Assembly (NCBI GenBank): GCA_002299865.1
Contig: DBNV01000009.1
Coordinates: 1 to 11,732 of the forward strand
Direction of reading: 5' to 3'
DNA: 11,732 nucleotides
Source: Desulfonatronaceae bacterium UBA663
Lineage (GTDB): Bacteria; Desulfobacterota; Desulfovibrionia; Desulfovibrionales; Desulfonatronaceae
Position numbers and translations under genes: made by a program. The notes under the pieces are model-generated. The model was given only the letters and a program-made list of their open reading frames with translations. It was not told the origin of the DNA and searched no databases. Shown here piece after piece: positions 1-7,724 of this stretch (positions are counted from its first letter, which is position 1; the number at the start of each line of letters is the position of its first letter).

Positions 1-80
1 TTGAGCAGGACCTCGGCGATGCCGCTCATGCCTGAGCCTCCAATGCCGACCATATGAATTGATTTAATTGTTGACTTCAT
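1..80 (-). CDS. murC: UDP-N-acetylmuramate--L-alanine ligase MurC, N-terminal fragment (cut by window edge)
   Basis: Only the first 26 codons plus two bases lie in the window. Reading from ATG at 80-78, the peptide contains a glycine-rich run at about residues 11-16 (GIGGSG) followed by MSGIAEVLL, the N-terminal nucleotide-binding start of MurC, which is close to invariant in the family. MurC ligates L-Ala to UDP-MurNAc with ATP in the cytoplasm, the first step of stem-peptide synthesis. The position directly after murG is the usual dcw place for murC. The start is supported by the family's short N-terminus; the ribosome site is weak (GAAG about 11 nt upstream). A six-codon open frame (97-77) ends in a TGA that overlaps this ATG. 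The rest of the gene is off the window, so integrity cannot be judged. Confidence 0.9.
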   Translation of the reverse strand, partial: MKSTIKSIHMVGIGGSGMSGIAEVLL

Positions 81-112
81 GCCAATACTGTCTTCATAAA
101 AAATTTCGGCGC

Positions 113-118
113 ATTATA
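113..118 (-). promoter_or_regulatory. Candidate -10 box of a murC promoter
   Basis: On the minus strand positions 118-113 read TATAAT, a perfect sigma-70 -10 hexamer, 32 nt before the murC ATG in the 144-bp murG-murC gap. The hexamer 17 nt further upstream (about 136-141) does not resemble TTGACA; instead a perfect palindrome lies there. Seen: the hexamer and its position. Inferred: a secondary promoter that would give murC and downstream genes transcription apart from the main operon promoter, possibly needing a bound regulator because the -35 is poor. Confidence 0.45.
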
Positions 119-136
119 TCGCCCACCCATGCCTGC

Positions 137-146
137 GGAGATCTCC
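137..146. promoter_or_regulatory. Perfect 10-bp palindrome GGAGATCTCC, possible operator
   Basis: GGAGATCTCC at 137-146 is its own reverse complement. The symmetry continues as TGC (134-136) against GCA (148-150) with one extra base at 147. It overlaps the place where the -35 of the murC promoter candidate would fall. A dimeric regulator site is possible; 10-bp palindromes also occur by chance, so this is only a candidate. Confidence 0.3.
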
Positions 147-224
147 AGCAACCAGCGATGCGGCGTTGTGCCCGACGTGTTTGCGCTGTTTCTTGCTTGT
201 CGCAAAACCACATCTCAAGTCCCC

Positions 225-1307
225 TCACTTCCCCTCACTGATCAGTCTCTCCAATTCATCCACCACATCCTCGGCGGCCCGAGGTTTGCCCAACTCTGCC
301 GCCGCCTTGCCCATGGCCCGCAATTTGCCGGGAATGTCCAGCAGGTCCTTGATCATGGTCCAAAGCTGGGCCTGGGCCAGATAGCCTTCCACCACAACCA
401 GGGCAGCACCAGCCTCTTCCAGACGCCTGGCGTTAAGCATCTGATGGTTGTGCGTGGCGTGGGGAAAGGGAATCAACACGCTGGGCTTGCCCATGGCCGT
501 CAACTCGGCCAGGGTGGTCGCACCCGCGCGACAGACCACCAAGTCGGCCCAGCCGTAAGCCTTGGCCATGTCGTCGATAAACGGCTCCACCACGGCCTGT
601 TCGAATTTCGCTTCCTGGTAGGCGTCCACAACCCGTTGCCAGTCCGCTGATCCGGTCTGGTGCCAGAGGCTGATTTTTTCCTCCTTAAACCCAAACAGGG
701 ATTCGAGCACGGCTTGATTCACCGCTCGCGCGCCCTGGCTGCCGCCCAGGATCAGGACGTTGCGGCGGGGATTTACCGAGGCGGACGCGCCTCGCAATCC
801 ACTGATGCCTCTGCGCAAAGGATTGCCCGTAACCACCACCTTGCCAGGCTGGAAACACTGGTGGTCGTCCGGCAAGGACAGCAGCACCTTACGCACCAGC
901 TTGCCCAAAAACCGGTTGGTCGCCCCGGGCAGTCGGTTCTGCTCGTGAATCGCCGTGGGAATGCGCATCATCCAGGCTGCCAGCACCGCCGGAAAACCCG
1001 CGTACCCCCCGAAACCCAAAACCACTTCTGGTTTGAAAGACCGCAATATGGACCAGGATCGCCACAGACTGAGCGGCAGCCAGCCCACGACGCCCAAAGA
1101 ACGCCACCCGCGACCCAGCACTCCGGCCACAGGCAAGGCCACAAAAGGCAGACCGGCTTTGCCGGCCAACTCTCTTTCCCTGCCGTGCGCCCCGCCCACG
1201 AACAATAGTTCCGCCTGGGGAAAACGGGCCTTGATCTCCTCGGCCACGGCCAATGCCGGAAAAATGTGGCCGCCGGTACCGCCGGTGGTCAGGACGACCC
1301 TGTTCAC
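225..1307 (-). CDS. murG: UDP-GlcNAc:lipid I GlcNAc transferase MurG
   Basis: MurG (GT28, GT-B fold) moves GlcNAc from UDP-GlcNAc to lipid I on the inner face of the membrane, giving lipid II. From the chosen start the protein is 360 aa, the family's usual size. Visible motifs are the N-terminal G-loop GGTGGH at 9-14, GFGGYAGFP at 98-106, HEQN at 121-124, GNPLR at 161-165, the second glycine loop GGSQGA at 188-193, and the UDP-GlcNAc site CRAGATTLAEL at 259-269 followed by PFPHATHNHQ at 280-289. The frame stays open back to 1682, but that stretch is ftsW sequence in another frame. GTG at 1307 is chosen because it puts the G-loop in the family position, has GGAGG 6 nt upstream, and overlaps the ftsW stop as GTGA. 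This suggests translation coupled to FtsW, the enzyme that uses the product. No clear terminator follows. Confidence 0.97.
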   Translation of the reverse strand: MNRVVLTTGGTGGHIFPALAVAEEIKARFPQAELLFVGGAHGRERELAGKAGLPFVALPVAGVLGRGWRSLGVVGWLPLSLWRSWSILRSFKPEVVLGFGGYAGFPAVLAAWMMRIPTAIHEQNRLPGATNRFLGKLVRKVLLSLPDDHQCFQPGKVVVTGNPLRRGISGLRGASASVNPRRNVLILGGSQGARAVNQAVLESLFGFKEEKISLWHQTGSADWQRVVDAYQEAKFEQAVVEPFIDDMAKAYGWADLVVCRAGATTLAELTAMGKPSVLIPFPHATHNHQMLNARRLEEAGAALVVVEGYLAQAQLWTMIKDLLDIPGKLRAMGKAAAELGKPRAAEDVVDELERLISEGK

Positions 1308-2443
1308 CGTGTTCCTCCCCGGGATAGATTGAGCAACACGCCGACGCAAAACAGCGACATGACCAGGCTGGATCCTCCATAGCTCAAGAAAGGCATGGGC
1401 GTGCCCTTGGGAGGAACCACGCCAAGGACCACAGCCATGTTCAAAAACGCGCCCAAGGCCAGGATGAGCACCATGCCGTACCCCACGAACCGTTCTTGCA
1501 AGTCCTCCTGTGCCAGGGCAATGCGCATGCCCCGCCAGAGCAGAAGGCCCATGAGCACGAAAAACAGGGACAGTCCCAGGAAGCCGAGTTCCTCGCCAAG
1601 CACGGCCACGATGAAGTCGTTGTGCGCCGCAGGCAGAAAAAACAGCTTCTGTTTTCCAGCCCCCAATCCGACCCCCAGCCATCCCCCGCTGCCTAAGGCG
1701 TACAGGGACTGGACCAGTTGGTAGCCTGCGTCCTGGGCATCCTGGAACGGATCAAGAAAGGCGAACCACCTCCGGAGCCTGTAGGGCGAGCTGAGCACCA
1801 GATACACCCCGGCCACCAGAGCCAGGAACGAAGTGGTGGCCAGATAGACGATCCTTGTCCCCCCCACCAGACTGATGCAGCACAACAGCAGAACCAGTGA
1901 GGCGGCACCGCCGAAATCCGGCTGGGCCAGCAGCAGCACGCACAGCAGGCCTGTAATGCACAACGGCGGCAGGAAGCCGACGTGAAACGATTTGATCAGT
2001 TCCTGCTTGCGGCTGAAAAAGGACGCTAGATAGAAAACCAAAGCCACCCTGGCCACTTCCAGGGGCTGGATGTTCACCGGCCCCAGGGACAGCCAGCGCC
2101 GGGCTCCGCCCGCCTGCACCCCCAAGGGAGAAAAAATGGTCAGGACCAGCAGGCCGACGACCGCCAGCAACCAGACATGGACCGGACGCATGTACCATTG
2201 CCGGGGCAGGGTCGCGGCCAAGGCCATGACGCTTAAGCCCAACACCAAAAAGAGCGCGTGCCTTTTGAAAAAATAGTACTTGTCCGACCAGAAACGCTCG
2301 GCCATGATCCCACTGGCGCTTAAGACCATGACCAGGCCCAGGCCTGATAACAGCAACGTCAAGACCAGCAGCCAATAATCCAGCCCCTTTCGCTGGTCGC
2401 CTATGGAAACGGCGGCGGGGTTTAAGAAGGGCAGGCTAGCCAT
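1304..2443 (-). CDS. ftsW: Septal peptidoglycan glycosyltransferase FtsW (SEDS family)
   Basis: FtsW is the multi-spanning SEDS polymerase that builds septal glycan strands from lipid II together with FtsI. The protein is 379 aa from ATG 2443, with about ten hydrophobic segments. Family marks include RWLSLGP near 116-122, QPDFGGA at 174-180, LDPFQD at 230-235, the catalytic-loop segment AHNDFI with the likely catalytic Asp at 276 (most homologues have HTDFI, so Asn replaces Thr here), and the C-terminal GTPMPFLSYGGSS near 347-359. The open frame reaches back to 2518, but the upstream part overlaps murD. ATG 2443 has GGAG 7 nt upstream and overlaps the last 8 nt of murD. RodA shares the fold, but the place between murD and murG makes FtsW far more likely. 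Confidence 0.96.
   Translation of the reverse strand: MASLPFLNPAAVSIGDQRKGLDYWLLVLTLLLSGLGLVMVLSASGIMAERFWSDKYYFFKRHALFLVLGLSVMALAATLPRQWYMRPVHVWLLAVVGLLVLTIFSPLGVQAGGARRWLSLGPVNIQPLEVARVALVFYLASFFSRKQELIKSFHVGFLPPLCITGLLCVLLLAQPDFGGAASLVLLLCCISLVGGTRIVYLATTSFLALVAGVYLVLSSPYRLRRWFAFLDPFQDAQDAGYQLVQSLYALGSGGWLGVGLGAGKQKLFFLPAAHNDFIVAVLGEELGFLGLSLFFVLMGLLLWRGMRIALAQEDLQERFVGYGMVLILALGAFLNMAVVLGVVPPKGTPMPFLSYGGSSLVMSLFCVGVLLNLSRGGTR
1314..1318 (-). promoter_or_regulatory. Ribosome binding site fixing the murG GTG start
   Basis: GGAGG at 1318-1314 (minus strand) lies 6 nt before GTG 1307, inside the last codons of ftsW. It is the strongest Shine-Dalgarno match near any candidate murG start and, with the GTGA overlap, settles the start. 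Confidence 0.8.
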
Positions 2444-3770
2444 GATCACGCTCCGGCAGGCTTTGCACCCGCTCTTGAAAAGCCCTGCCCCGGGCCTTGT
2501 AGTCCGCGAACAGATCAAAACTGGCCGTGGCCGGCGACAGAAGCATCACATCGCCGGGGTACGCGCAGGACCACAGCCGGTCCACGGCCAGCTCCAGGGT
2601 CGGCTCCCAGAACAGGGACGTCCTGCCGCCCCAGGCCTGTTCAAACACTTCCCGGCCAGCCCCAAACAAACCGACCATGCGTACCTTGTCGGCCACAAGC
2701 GGGGCCAGTTCGGCCAAGTCGCCGCCCTTGAACACGCCTCCGGCCAGCAGCAGGATCGGCCGGTCAAAGCTCTCCAAGGCCGCGCGCAGAGCCTGCACCG
2801 TGGTACCCTTGGAATCGTCCACGAAAAGCACGCCGTTGCGTTTGGTCACAACTTGCAAGCGATGCGGCAGCCCTTGAAATGCGTCCAGCGCTTTTTGGGC
2901 TGTTGCCTCATCCAGGCAAAACGGCGCGCAAGCCAGAAAGGCGGCTTCCATATTGGCCTGATTGTGCCTGCCCCGAAGGGCCGCGCAACGCAGCCGCGTC
3001 TGCCCTCCAAAGAACACCCGCCGCGCCTTGGTGATTTCCGGTTTATCCAGGGTTTCGCGCATGTCCTCGGGAAAAATGGCCGTGTCCGCTTCTTCCTGGC
3101 GGGCGAACATGGACAGCTTGGCCCGCACGTATTCGTCCATGTCCGCATGGTAGTCCAGGTGGTTGGGACTGATATTCAAAAACACGCCCACCTGGGGTCG
3201 AAACATGCAGCTGTTCAGGAGCTGGAAACTGCTCACCTCCAGGACCAGGATTTCCGCGCCTGCGCCCTCGACGACATATTCAGACAGGGGCGTACCGATG
3301 TTTCCGCCCACGAAAACCTCGCGGCCCATGGCGGCGAGAAACCGCCCGATCAATGTGGTGGTGGTGGTTTTGCCGCTGGTTCCGGTGACCGCGATGATTG
3401 GCTCATGCACGTGCCGGCAGGCCAGTTCCAACTCGGAAACGACCCGTCCGGGATCCAGATGTTCGAGCCAAGGAGCCAGATTGCGCCGATTCACGCCCGG
3501 GCTGAGCACCACCAGGGAGGCCTGGGCGAACTGGCTCTGATCATGTTCCCCGGTAAGGACATGCCACCCTTGCATCGCGGCCACATCCCGAATTCTTTCC
3601 ACCCCCTCCCTGCTGCGCTCCACCAAACGCACCCGCGCATCCAGGCGTCCCAATAGCCTGGCTGCGGCGACGCCGGAGCGGCCTGCGCCCACCACCACGG
3701 CGGTTTCGCCGGGGCGGATCAAGGCTAAATCAGGCCTCGCGAGTTCAGGAAGTTTCTGGGCCATACTCAT
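2436..3770 (-). CDS. murD: UDP-MurNAc-L-Ala:D-Glu ligase MurD
   Basis: MurD adds D-glutamate to UDP-MurNAc-L-Ala using ATP, in the cytoplasm. The 444-aa product has the three Mur-ligase domains: an N-terminal nucleotide fold with GAGRSGVAAA near 28-37, the ATP-binding central domain with GTSGKTT at 130-136 (the family more often has GTNGK), EVSSFQL at 178-184, a GRHNQANMEAA block at 267-277, PHRLQ at 302-306, DDSKGT at 318-323, and the MurD-typical SPATASFDLF at 412-421. The last block separates it from MurC, MurE and MurF. ATG 3770 is chosen because it overlaps the mraY stop as ATGA; a second ATG at 3764 is a close alternative, and neither has a strong ribosome site. The end overlaps ftsW by 8 nt. 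Confidence 0.97.
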   Translation of the reverse strand: MSMAQKLPELARPDLALIRPGETAVVVGAGRSGVAAARLLGRLDARVRLVERSREGVERIRDVAAMQGWHVLTGEHDQSQFAQASLVVLSPGVNRRNLAPWLEHLDPGRVVSELELACRHVHEPIIAVTGTSGKTTTTTLIGRFLAAMGREVFVGGNIGTPLSEYVVEGAGAEILVLEVSSFQLLNSCMFRPQVGVFLNISPNHLDYHADMDEYVRAKLSMFARQEEADTAIFPEDMRETLDKPEITKARRVFFGGQTRLRCAALRGRHNQANMEAAFLACAPFCLDEATAQKALDAFQGLPHRLQVVTKRNGVLFVDDSKGTTVQALRAALESFDRPILLLAGGVFKGGDLAELAPLVADKVRMVGLFGAGREVFEQAWGGRTSLFWEPTLELAVDRLWSCAYPGDVMLLSPATASFDLFADYKARGRAFQERVQSLPERDHG

Positions 3771-4843
3771 CTCAGCTTCAACGCGCTTAAGGCAATCAGG
3801 GCCATAATGATTGAAAAAATCCAACACCTGACGATAATCTTAGATTCCGGCATGCCCTTAAGCTCAAAATGATGGTGCAGGGGGGCCATCCGGAAAATGC
3901 GCTTGCCCCCGGTTAGCTTGAAATACCCCACCTGAAGAATCACCGAGAGGGTCTCCACCACGAACAAGCCGCCCACAAGCAACAAAAGCAGCTCCTGCTT
4001 GCACAAAACGGCAATGAATCCCAGAGCGCCTCCCAGGCTCAGACTGCCCACGTCGCCCATGAATATCTGGGCCGGATGGGCGTTGAACCACAGAAACCCC
4101 AGGCCGGCGCCCACCAAAGCCGCGCAAAACACGCTGACCTCGCCCACTCCGGGAACATGGGCCACCAGGAGATAGTTGGCGATGTGCACATGCCCGGCCA
4201 CGTAGACAAAAATACCGAGACAGGCCCCGGCCACCACCAGGGAACCGATGGCCAGACCGTCCAAGCCGTCGGTGAGATTCACACCGTTGGACGACCCTAC
4301 CATGACCAGCACGGCGAAGGGGATATAGAACCACCACAGATCCGGCTGCAGCAGCTTGATGAACGGAAAATAGAGGATCGTGGAATACGCCGGCTGAAGC
4401 AGGAGCAGGAAGATGGCCCCTGAGGCCACCACGGTCTGGCTCAGCAGCTTGCTTCCGGCGCTGATGCCCTGATTTTTTTTCTTGACCACCTTGAGAAAGT
4501 CGTCCCAGAATCCCACCAGGCCGAAACCGACGAACACGAAGATGGTCAGCCACAGATAGACGTTGGTCAAATCTCCCCACAGCAGGACGCTGATCAGCAG
4601 GGAGGTGGCGATGAGCAGCCCGCCCATGGTCGGGGTGTTGGCCTTGCCGTTGTGCGCCGGCACATCCTCGCGAATGTGCTGGCCGCATTTGAGCTTAGTC
4701 AGCCAAGCGATGAACTTGGGACCGAGGAAGATGGAAATGATCAACGCCGTCAGCAAGGCGTAGACGGAACGAAACGTGATGTAACGGAACACGTTGAAGA
4801 CGATGAATTCGTCCCCCAAGGGGTAGAGCAGATGATAGATCAT
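3767..4843 (-). CDS. mraY: Phospho-MurNAc-pentapeptide translocase MraY
   Basis: MraY transfers phospho-MurNAc-pentapeptide from UDP to undecaprenyl phosphate, making lipid I in the inner membrane. From ATG 4843 the protein is 358 aa, the normal family length, with about ten hydrophobic spans. Catalytic and binding marks are all present: TPTMGG at 70-75, the Asp pair D114-D115 in WDDFLK, NLTDGLDGLA at 189-198, D264 in FMGDVGSL, and the histidine triad H323-H325 in PLHHHFELKG. The frame is open back to 5062, but that part is murF sequence out of frame and lacks homology to MraY. ATG 4843 forms an ATGA overlap with the murF stop, with GGAAA about 7 nt upstream. Expression is probably coupled to murF, whose product is its substrate. 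Confidence 0.98.
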   Translation of the reverse strand: MIYHLLYPLGDEFIVFNVFRYITFRSVYALLTALIISIFLGPKFIAWLTKLKCGQHIREDVPAHNGKANTPTMGGLLIATSLLISVLLWGDLTNVYLWLTIFVFVGFGLVGFWDDFLKVVKKKNQGISAGSKLLSQTVVASGAIFLLLLQPAYSTILYFPFIKLLQPDLWWFYIPFAVLVMVGSSNGVNLTDGLDGLAIGSLVVAGACLGIFVYVAGHVHIANYLLVAHVPGVGEVSVFCAALVGAGLGFLWFNAHPAQIFMGDVGSLSLGGALGFIAVLCKQELLLLLVGGLFVVETLSVILQVGYFKLTGGKRIFRMAPLHHHFELKGMPESKIIVRCWIFSIIMALIALSALKLR

Positions 4844-6240
4844 GTCGCTGTTTCCGCATACAAGGCGTTGAGAAATGTTTCCATGGCCCCGGCCCGGGAC
4901 CCCTTGCACAAGACCACGCCTTGGGTCGTCCCAATCTCTTTCCAGGCGTCGCAGAATGCCCTGGGAGAATCCAACGCCAGGAAACGGCCCGTCCAGGACG
5001 CCTCGCTCAGCCCGTTCAGAACGTCCTGGGAGTGACGCCCGTGAAACAAAACCGCCGCGCACTCCGCCTGGGCCAGTTTTCGCCCCAGCTCTTGGTGGGC
5101 CCGGGTCGATTCTCCCCCCAGTTCCAGCATGTCGCCGAGCACACAGACCAGGGAGGCGGAGCCAGCCAGTTCCCTGGCTCTGTCCAGGGCCGCGTCCATG
5201 GACAAAGGATTAGCGTTGTAGGTGTCGTCGATGAACAGCCATCCGCCGTGACGGCTGATCTGGAACCGCCCCTGGAGAGCACACGCCTTAAGCAGTCCCT
5301 GCTCGATCAACCGATCATCAATGCCCAACAGAGAGGCTGCCGCAGCCGTGACCAGGGCGTTCTCCAGCAAGGGGGCCTCCGGCTTGGGCCACTGGAGATG
5401 AAGACGACGACCGCTCAGCACCAGTTCCACACGCACGCTCCCTGATGCATCATCCGGTGCCCGGCGACCGTAAAATTCGGCCGCGGCGTTCCGCGTGGAA
5501 AAACCGTGCACATCGGGCAGCGTCTTCTTTGCCGCCAGCCACAACTCCTCGCAGTCCTGATTGACCAGGGCGGTTCCGCCAGCGGCGGTTCCGCTACTGG
5601 TCAAATACTTCAGCAGCGCGATCTTGGCCCTTGCCACACCGGCCACGCTGCCCAGGGCTTCCAGATGGGCCGGTCCGATATTCGTGATCACGGCCATGTC
5701 CGGAGCCAGGATGCTCCCCAATTCCTCCATGTCGCCGGGTCGGCTGATGCCCGCCTCCATGATCCAAAAAGCTTCCTGTCCGGTGCAGGACAACAAGGAC
5801 ATGGGCAGACCGATCTGATTGTTCCAATTCAAGTAATTTTTTCGTGTCTCTCCGGCCAGGGCACAGACCTGGGCCAGCATTTCCTTGACCGTAGTCTTGC
5901 CCGCCGAACCGGTAACGCCCACGACTTTTGCCGAGGTCAGCTTCCGCCATGTCCTCCCCAGGTCGGCCAGGGCCCGGACCGTGTCCGCGACCACCAGGGT
6001 CGCCCCCAAGGCCAGGGCGGCCTCCAGACGACGGTCCGCCACGACGGCTGCGGCACCGGCGCGCAGGGCCTGGGCCGCAAAATCGTGTCCGTCCACGCGA
6101 GCCCCGGGCAGACAAAAAAACAGATCCCCCGGACGCACCAGACGGCTGTCCATGGCCGCCCCTGTGAGTTCATGTGCTGCGGCCGCCCCGAACACTTCGG
6201 CATGCATGGCCTTGGCGGCCTGCTCCAGGGTCAAACGCAT
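4840..6240 (-). CDS. murF: UDP-MurNAc-tripeptide:D-Ala-D-Ala ligase MurF
   Basis: MurF finishes the cytoplasmic precursor by adding D-Ala-D-Ala. The product is 466 aa. It shows DSR at 31-33, PGDLFFCLPG near 37-46, the ATP loop GSAGKTT at 111-117, NWNNQIGLP at 138-146, the metal and carbamyl-Lys region ITNIGPAHLE at 185-194 with K206, DDTYNANPLSMDAAL at 338-352 and LGDMLELG at 368-375. GSAGKTT plus DDTYNANP separates it from MurC, MurD and MurE. Two oddities: the usual G-x-H-N block before NALAAA is replaced by PLLENALVTAAAA near 289-301, without the His, and a small repeated stretch lies at about 216-224. ATG 6240 overlaps the end of murE by 10 nt and has GGGAG 8 nt upstream. Confidence 0.96.
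   Translation of the reverse strand: MRLTLEQAAKAMHAEVFGAAAAHELTGAAMDSRLVRPGDLFFCLPGARVDGHDFAAQALRAGAAAVVADRRLEAALALGATLVVADTVRALADLGRTWRKLTSAKVVGVTGSAGKTTVKEMLAQVCALAGETRKNYLNWNNQIGLPMSLLSCTGQEAFWIMEAGISRPGDMEELGSILAPDMAVITNIGPAHLEALGSVAGVARAKIALLKYLTSSGTAAGGTALVNQDCEELWLAAKKTLPDVHGFSTRNAAAEFYGRRAPDDASGSVRVELVLSGRRLHLQWPKPEAPLLENALVTAAAASLLGIDDRLIEQGLLKACALQGRFQISRHGGWLFIDDTYNANPLSMDAALDRARELAGSASLVCVLGDMLELGGESTRAHQELGRKLAQAECAAVLFHGRHSQDVLNGLSEASWTGRFLALDSPRAFCDAWKEIGTTQGVVLCKGSRAGAMETFLNALYAETAT
5569..5594. repeat. 15-bp tandem duplication inside murF
   Basis: GGCGGTTCCGC occurs at 5569-5579 and again at 5584-5594, a 15-bp period that keeps the murF frame. On the coding strand it encodes two rounds of Gly-Thr-Ala (GTAAGGTA) in the loop between the KIALLKYL helix and ALVNQD. 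It looks like an in-frame five-codon slippage duplication. Each copy is also a near-palindrome. Confidence 0.6.
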
Positions 6241-7724
6241 CCCAACAACTCCCTGATCACCGTGGGGTCGTGAAACGGAAATTTTGTTTCGCCGACCTGC
6301 TGCGTGGTTTCATGTCCCTTGCCCGCCACCAACAGTCCGTCTCCAGGCCGCATCAATCCCAGAGCACGGCTGATGGCGATCCGGCGGTCCGCCTCGCGCA
6401 GGACTTGAGGACAGCCCTTCAGTCCGGGCCAAGCGTTGTCCATGATCGCCTCCGGATCCTCATGCCGCGGATTATCCGAGGTGAGCACGGTCACGTCGGC
6501 CCAGCGGGACACCGCCTGGGCCATCAAAGGCCGTTTGGCCCTGTCTCTGTTTCCGCCGCAACCGAACACGACGATCAATCGCTTGAACTTAAGTTTCTTG
6601 AGCGCACCGAGCACGTTGTCCAGGGCATCCGGCGTATGGGCGTAATCCACGAAAATATCCAGCCCCTGCGCATTGGGTATCCGCTCCAGGCGGCCGGGCG
6701 TCCCGACAAAGCTTTCAAGGCCGGCCATGTCCCTGGGCGAAAGCCCAAGGCAACTCCCCGCGCCTTGCGCGGCCAACAGATTGGCTGCGTTGTGACGGCC
6801 CACCAATGGAGACTGCAACTCCCAGGTCCGCCCCCGGTGCGACATGACGAGTCCTAGCCCGCGCCTGTCACAAAACGTGATCGTGCCCCGCAAGCAGTCT
6901 GCACCTGCGCAGACGTGATCGCCAAGACAATAGCCCAGACCGCCCCATTGTCGAAGCAACCTTTGTCCGTAAGCGTCGTCCGCGTTGATCACTCTGGCCC
7001 GGGGCCCGGCCAGGTCCATGGCATTGGGCGCGAACAGCATTGCCTTGGCCTGAAAATAACGTTCCATGTCGCCGTGAAAGTCCAGGTGGTCCTGGGTGAC
7101 GTTGGTCAGAATCGCGACCTCGAAGCGCAGCCCCGCCGTGCGTTTTTGCGCCAAAGCATGCGAGGAGACCTCCATGCACACGACGTCCACCTCGTCGGCT
7201 TGCATCCGAGCCAGAATTTCGTGCAGGGTCCAGCAATCCGGCGTGGTCAGGCTGCTGTCCACTGCGCCTTTGGGCCATCTGACCCCCATGGTCCCGATCA
7301 CGCCCACGCATCGTCCGGCGGCTCTCAGCAAATGCTCCACAAGATATGTGACCGTGGTCTTCCCGTTGGTCCCGGTAACCCCTACCAGCAGCGGACAACG
7401 AGTATCCGTGCCGTGACGGGCCGCGGCCAGCTCGCCCAGGGCTTCTCGAGGATCAGGCGCCTCCAGGGTCACGACGCCGCTCTCCACATCCGTTTGCGCC
7501 GCATACTTCCCATTTTGGCACGGACCGAGCACCACGAATCCCGCTCCTCTGGACACGGCCTCGGCGATATGCACGGCCCCGTCGGTCCGCGTTCCGGGCA
7601 GAGCCACGAACACCTCCCCAGGTCGGACCTGGGCGGAATGCGTACGGACCATCAGTCCGCGTCGCACTTGCGCTATCAGGGCCGACCAACCTTGATCCGG
7701 ATGAGGACGCCCCGCGCTCGTCAT
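6231..7724 (-). CDS. murE: UDP-MurNAc-L-Ala-D-Glu:meso-diaminopimelate ligase MurE
   Basis: MurE adds the third stem-peptide residue. The 497-aa protein has the Mur-ligase ATP loop GTNGKTT at 118-124, SLTTPD at 158-163, EVSSHAL at 185-191, NVTQDHLDFHG at 208-218, the likely carbamylated lysine in YFQAKAMLF, GRHNAAN at 309-315, PGRLE at 343-347, VDYAHTPDAL at 359-368, GCGGNRD at 388-394 and GKGHE near 468-472. SDNPRHEDP at 416-424 contains the DNPR motif of meso-DAP-adding enzymes; lysine adders differ there. This points to a meso-DAP wall of Gram-negative type. Start: GTG 7739 is in frame, but ATG 7724 gives an ATGA overlap with ftsI and has GGAG 5 nt upstream, so 7724 is preferred. Confidence 0.97.
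   Translation of the reverse strand: MTSAGRPHPDQGWSALIAQVRRGLMVRTHSAQVRPGEVFVALPGTRTDGAVHIAEAVSRGAGFVVLGPCQNGKYAAQTDVESGVVTLEAPDPREALGELAAARHGTDTRCPLLVGVTGTNGKTTVTYLVEHLLRAAGRCVGVIGTMGVRWPKGAVDSSLTTPDCWTLHEILARMQADEVDVVCMEVSSHALAQKRTAGLRFEVAILTNVTQDHLDFHGDMERYFQAKAMLFAPNAMDLAGPRARVINADDAYGQRLLRQWGGLGYCLGDHVCAGADCLRGTITFCDRRGLGLVMSHRGRTWELQSPLVGRHNAANLLAAQGAGSCLGLSPRDMAGLESFVGTPGRLERIPNAQGLDIFVDYAHTPDALDNVLGALKKLKFKRLIVVFGCGGNRDRAKRPLMAQAVSRWADVTVLTSDNPRHEDPEAIMDNAWPGLKGCPQVLREADRRIAISRALGLMRPGDGLLVAGKGHETTQQVGETKFPFHDPTVIRELLGCV

Noticed and set aside
180..206. TTTGCG...CGCAAA inverted repeat after murG as a terminator
   Set aside because: Only 6 bp of stem with a 15-nt loop and no U-tract on the minus strand.
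129..1208. Plus-strand frames 129-650 and 660-1208 opposite murG
   Set aside because: Both lie antisense to MurG and the murG-murC gap, with shadow-type composition and no motif. No plus-strand promoter was seen.
1308..1682. N-terminal extension of murG
   Set aside because: The frame is open, but the added 125 residues are ftsW sequence read out of frame; GTG 1307 has a strong ribosome site and gives the family length.
2403..3656. 417-codon open frame on the plus strand opposite murD
   Set aside because: It is antisense to an intact MurD with all motifs, shows low-complexity His/Gln/Gly/Arg-rich composition typical of reverse-strand frames in GC-rich DNA, and has no family motif.
4844..5062. 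N-terminal extension of mraY
   Set aside because: The added 73 residues are murF out of frame; ATG 4843 gives the standard 358-aa MraY and an ATGA junction.
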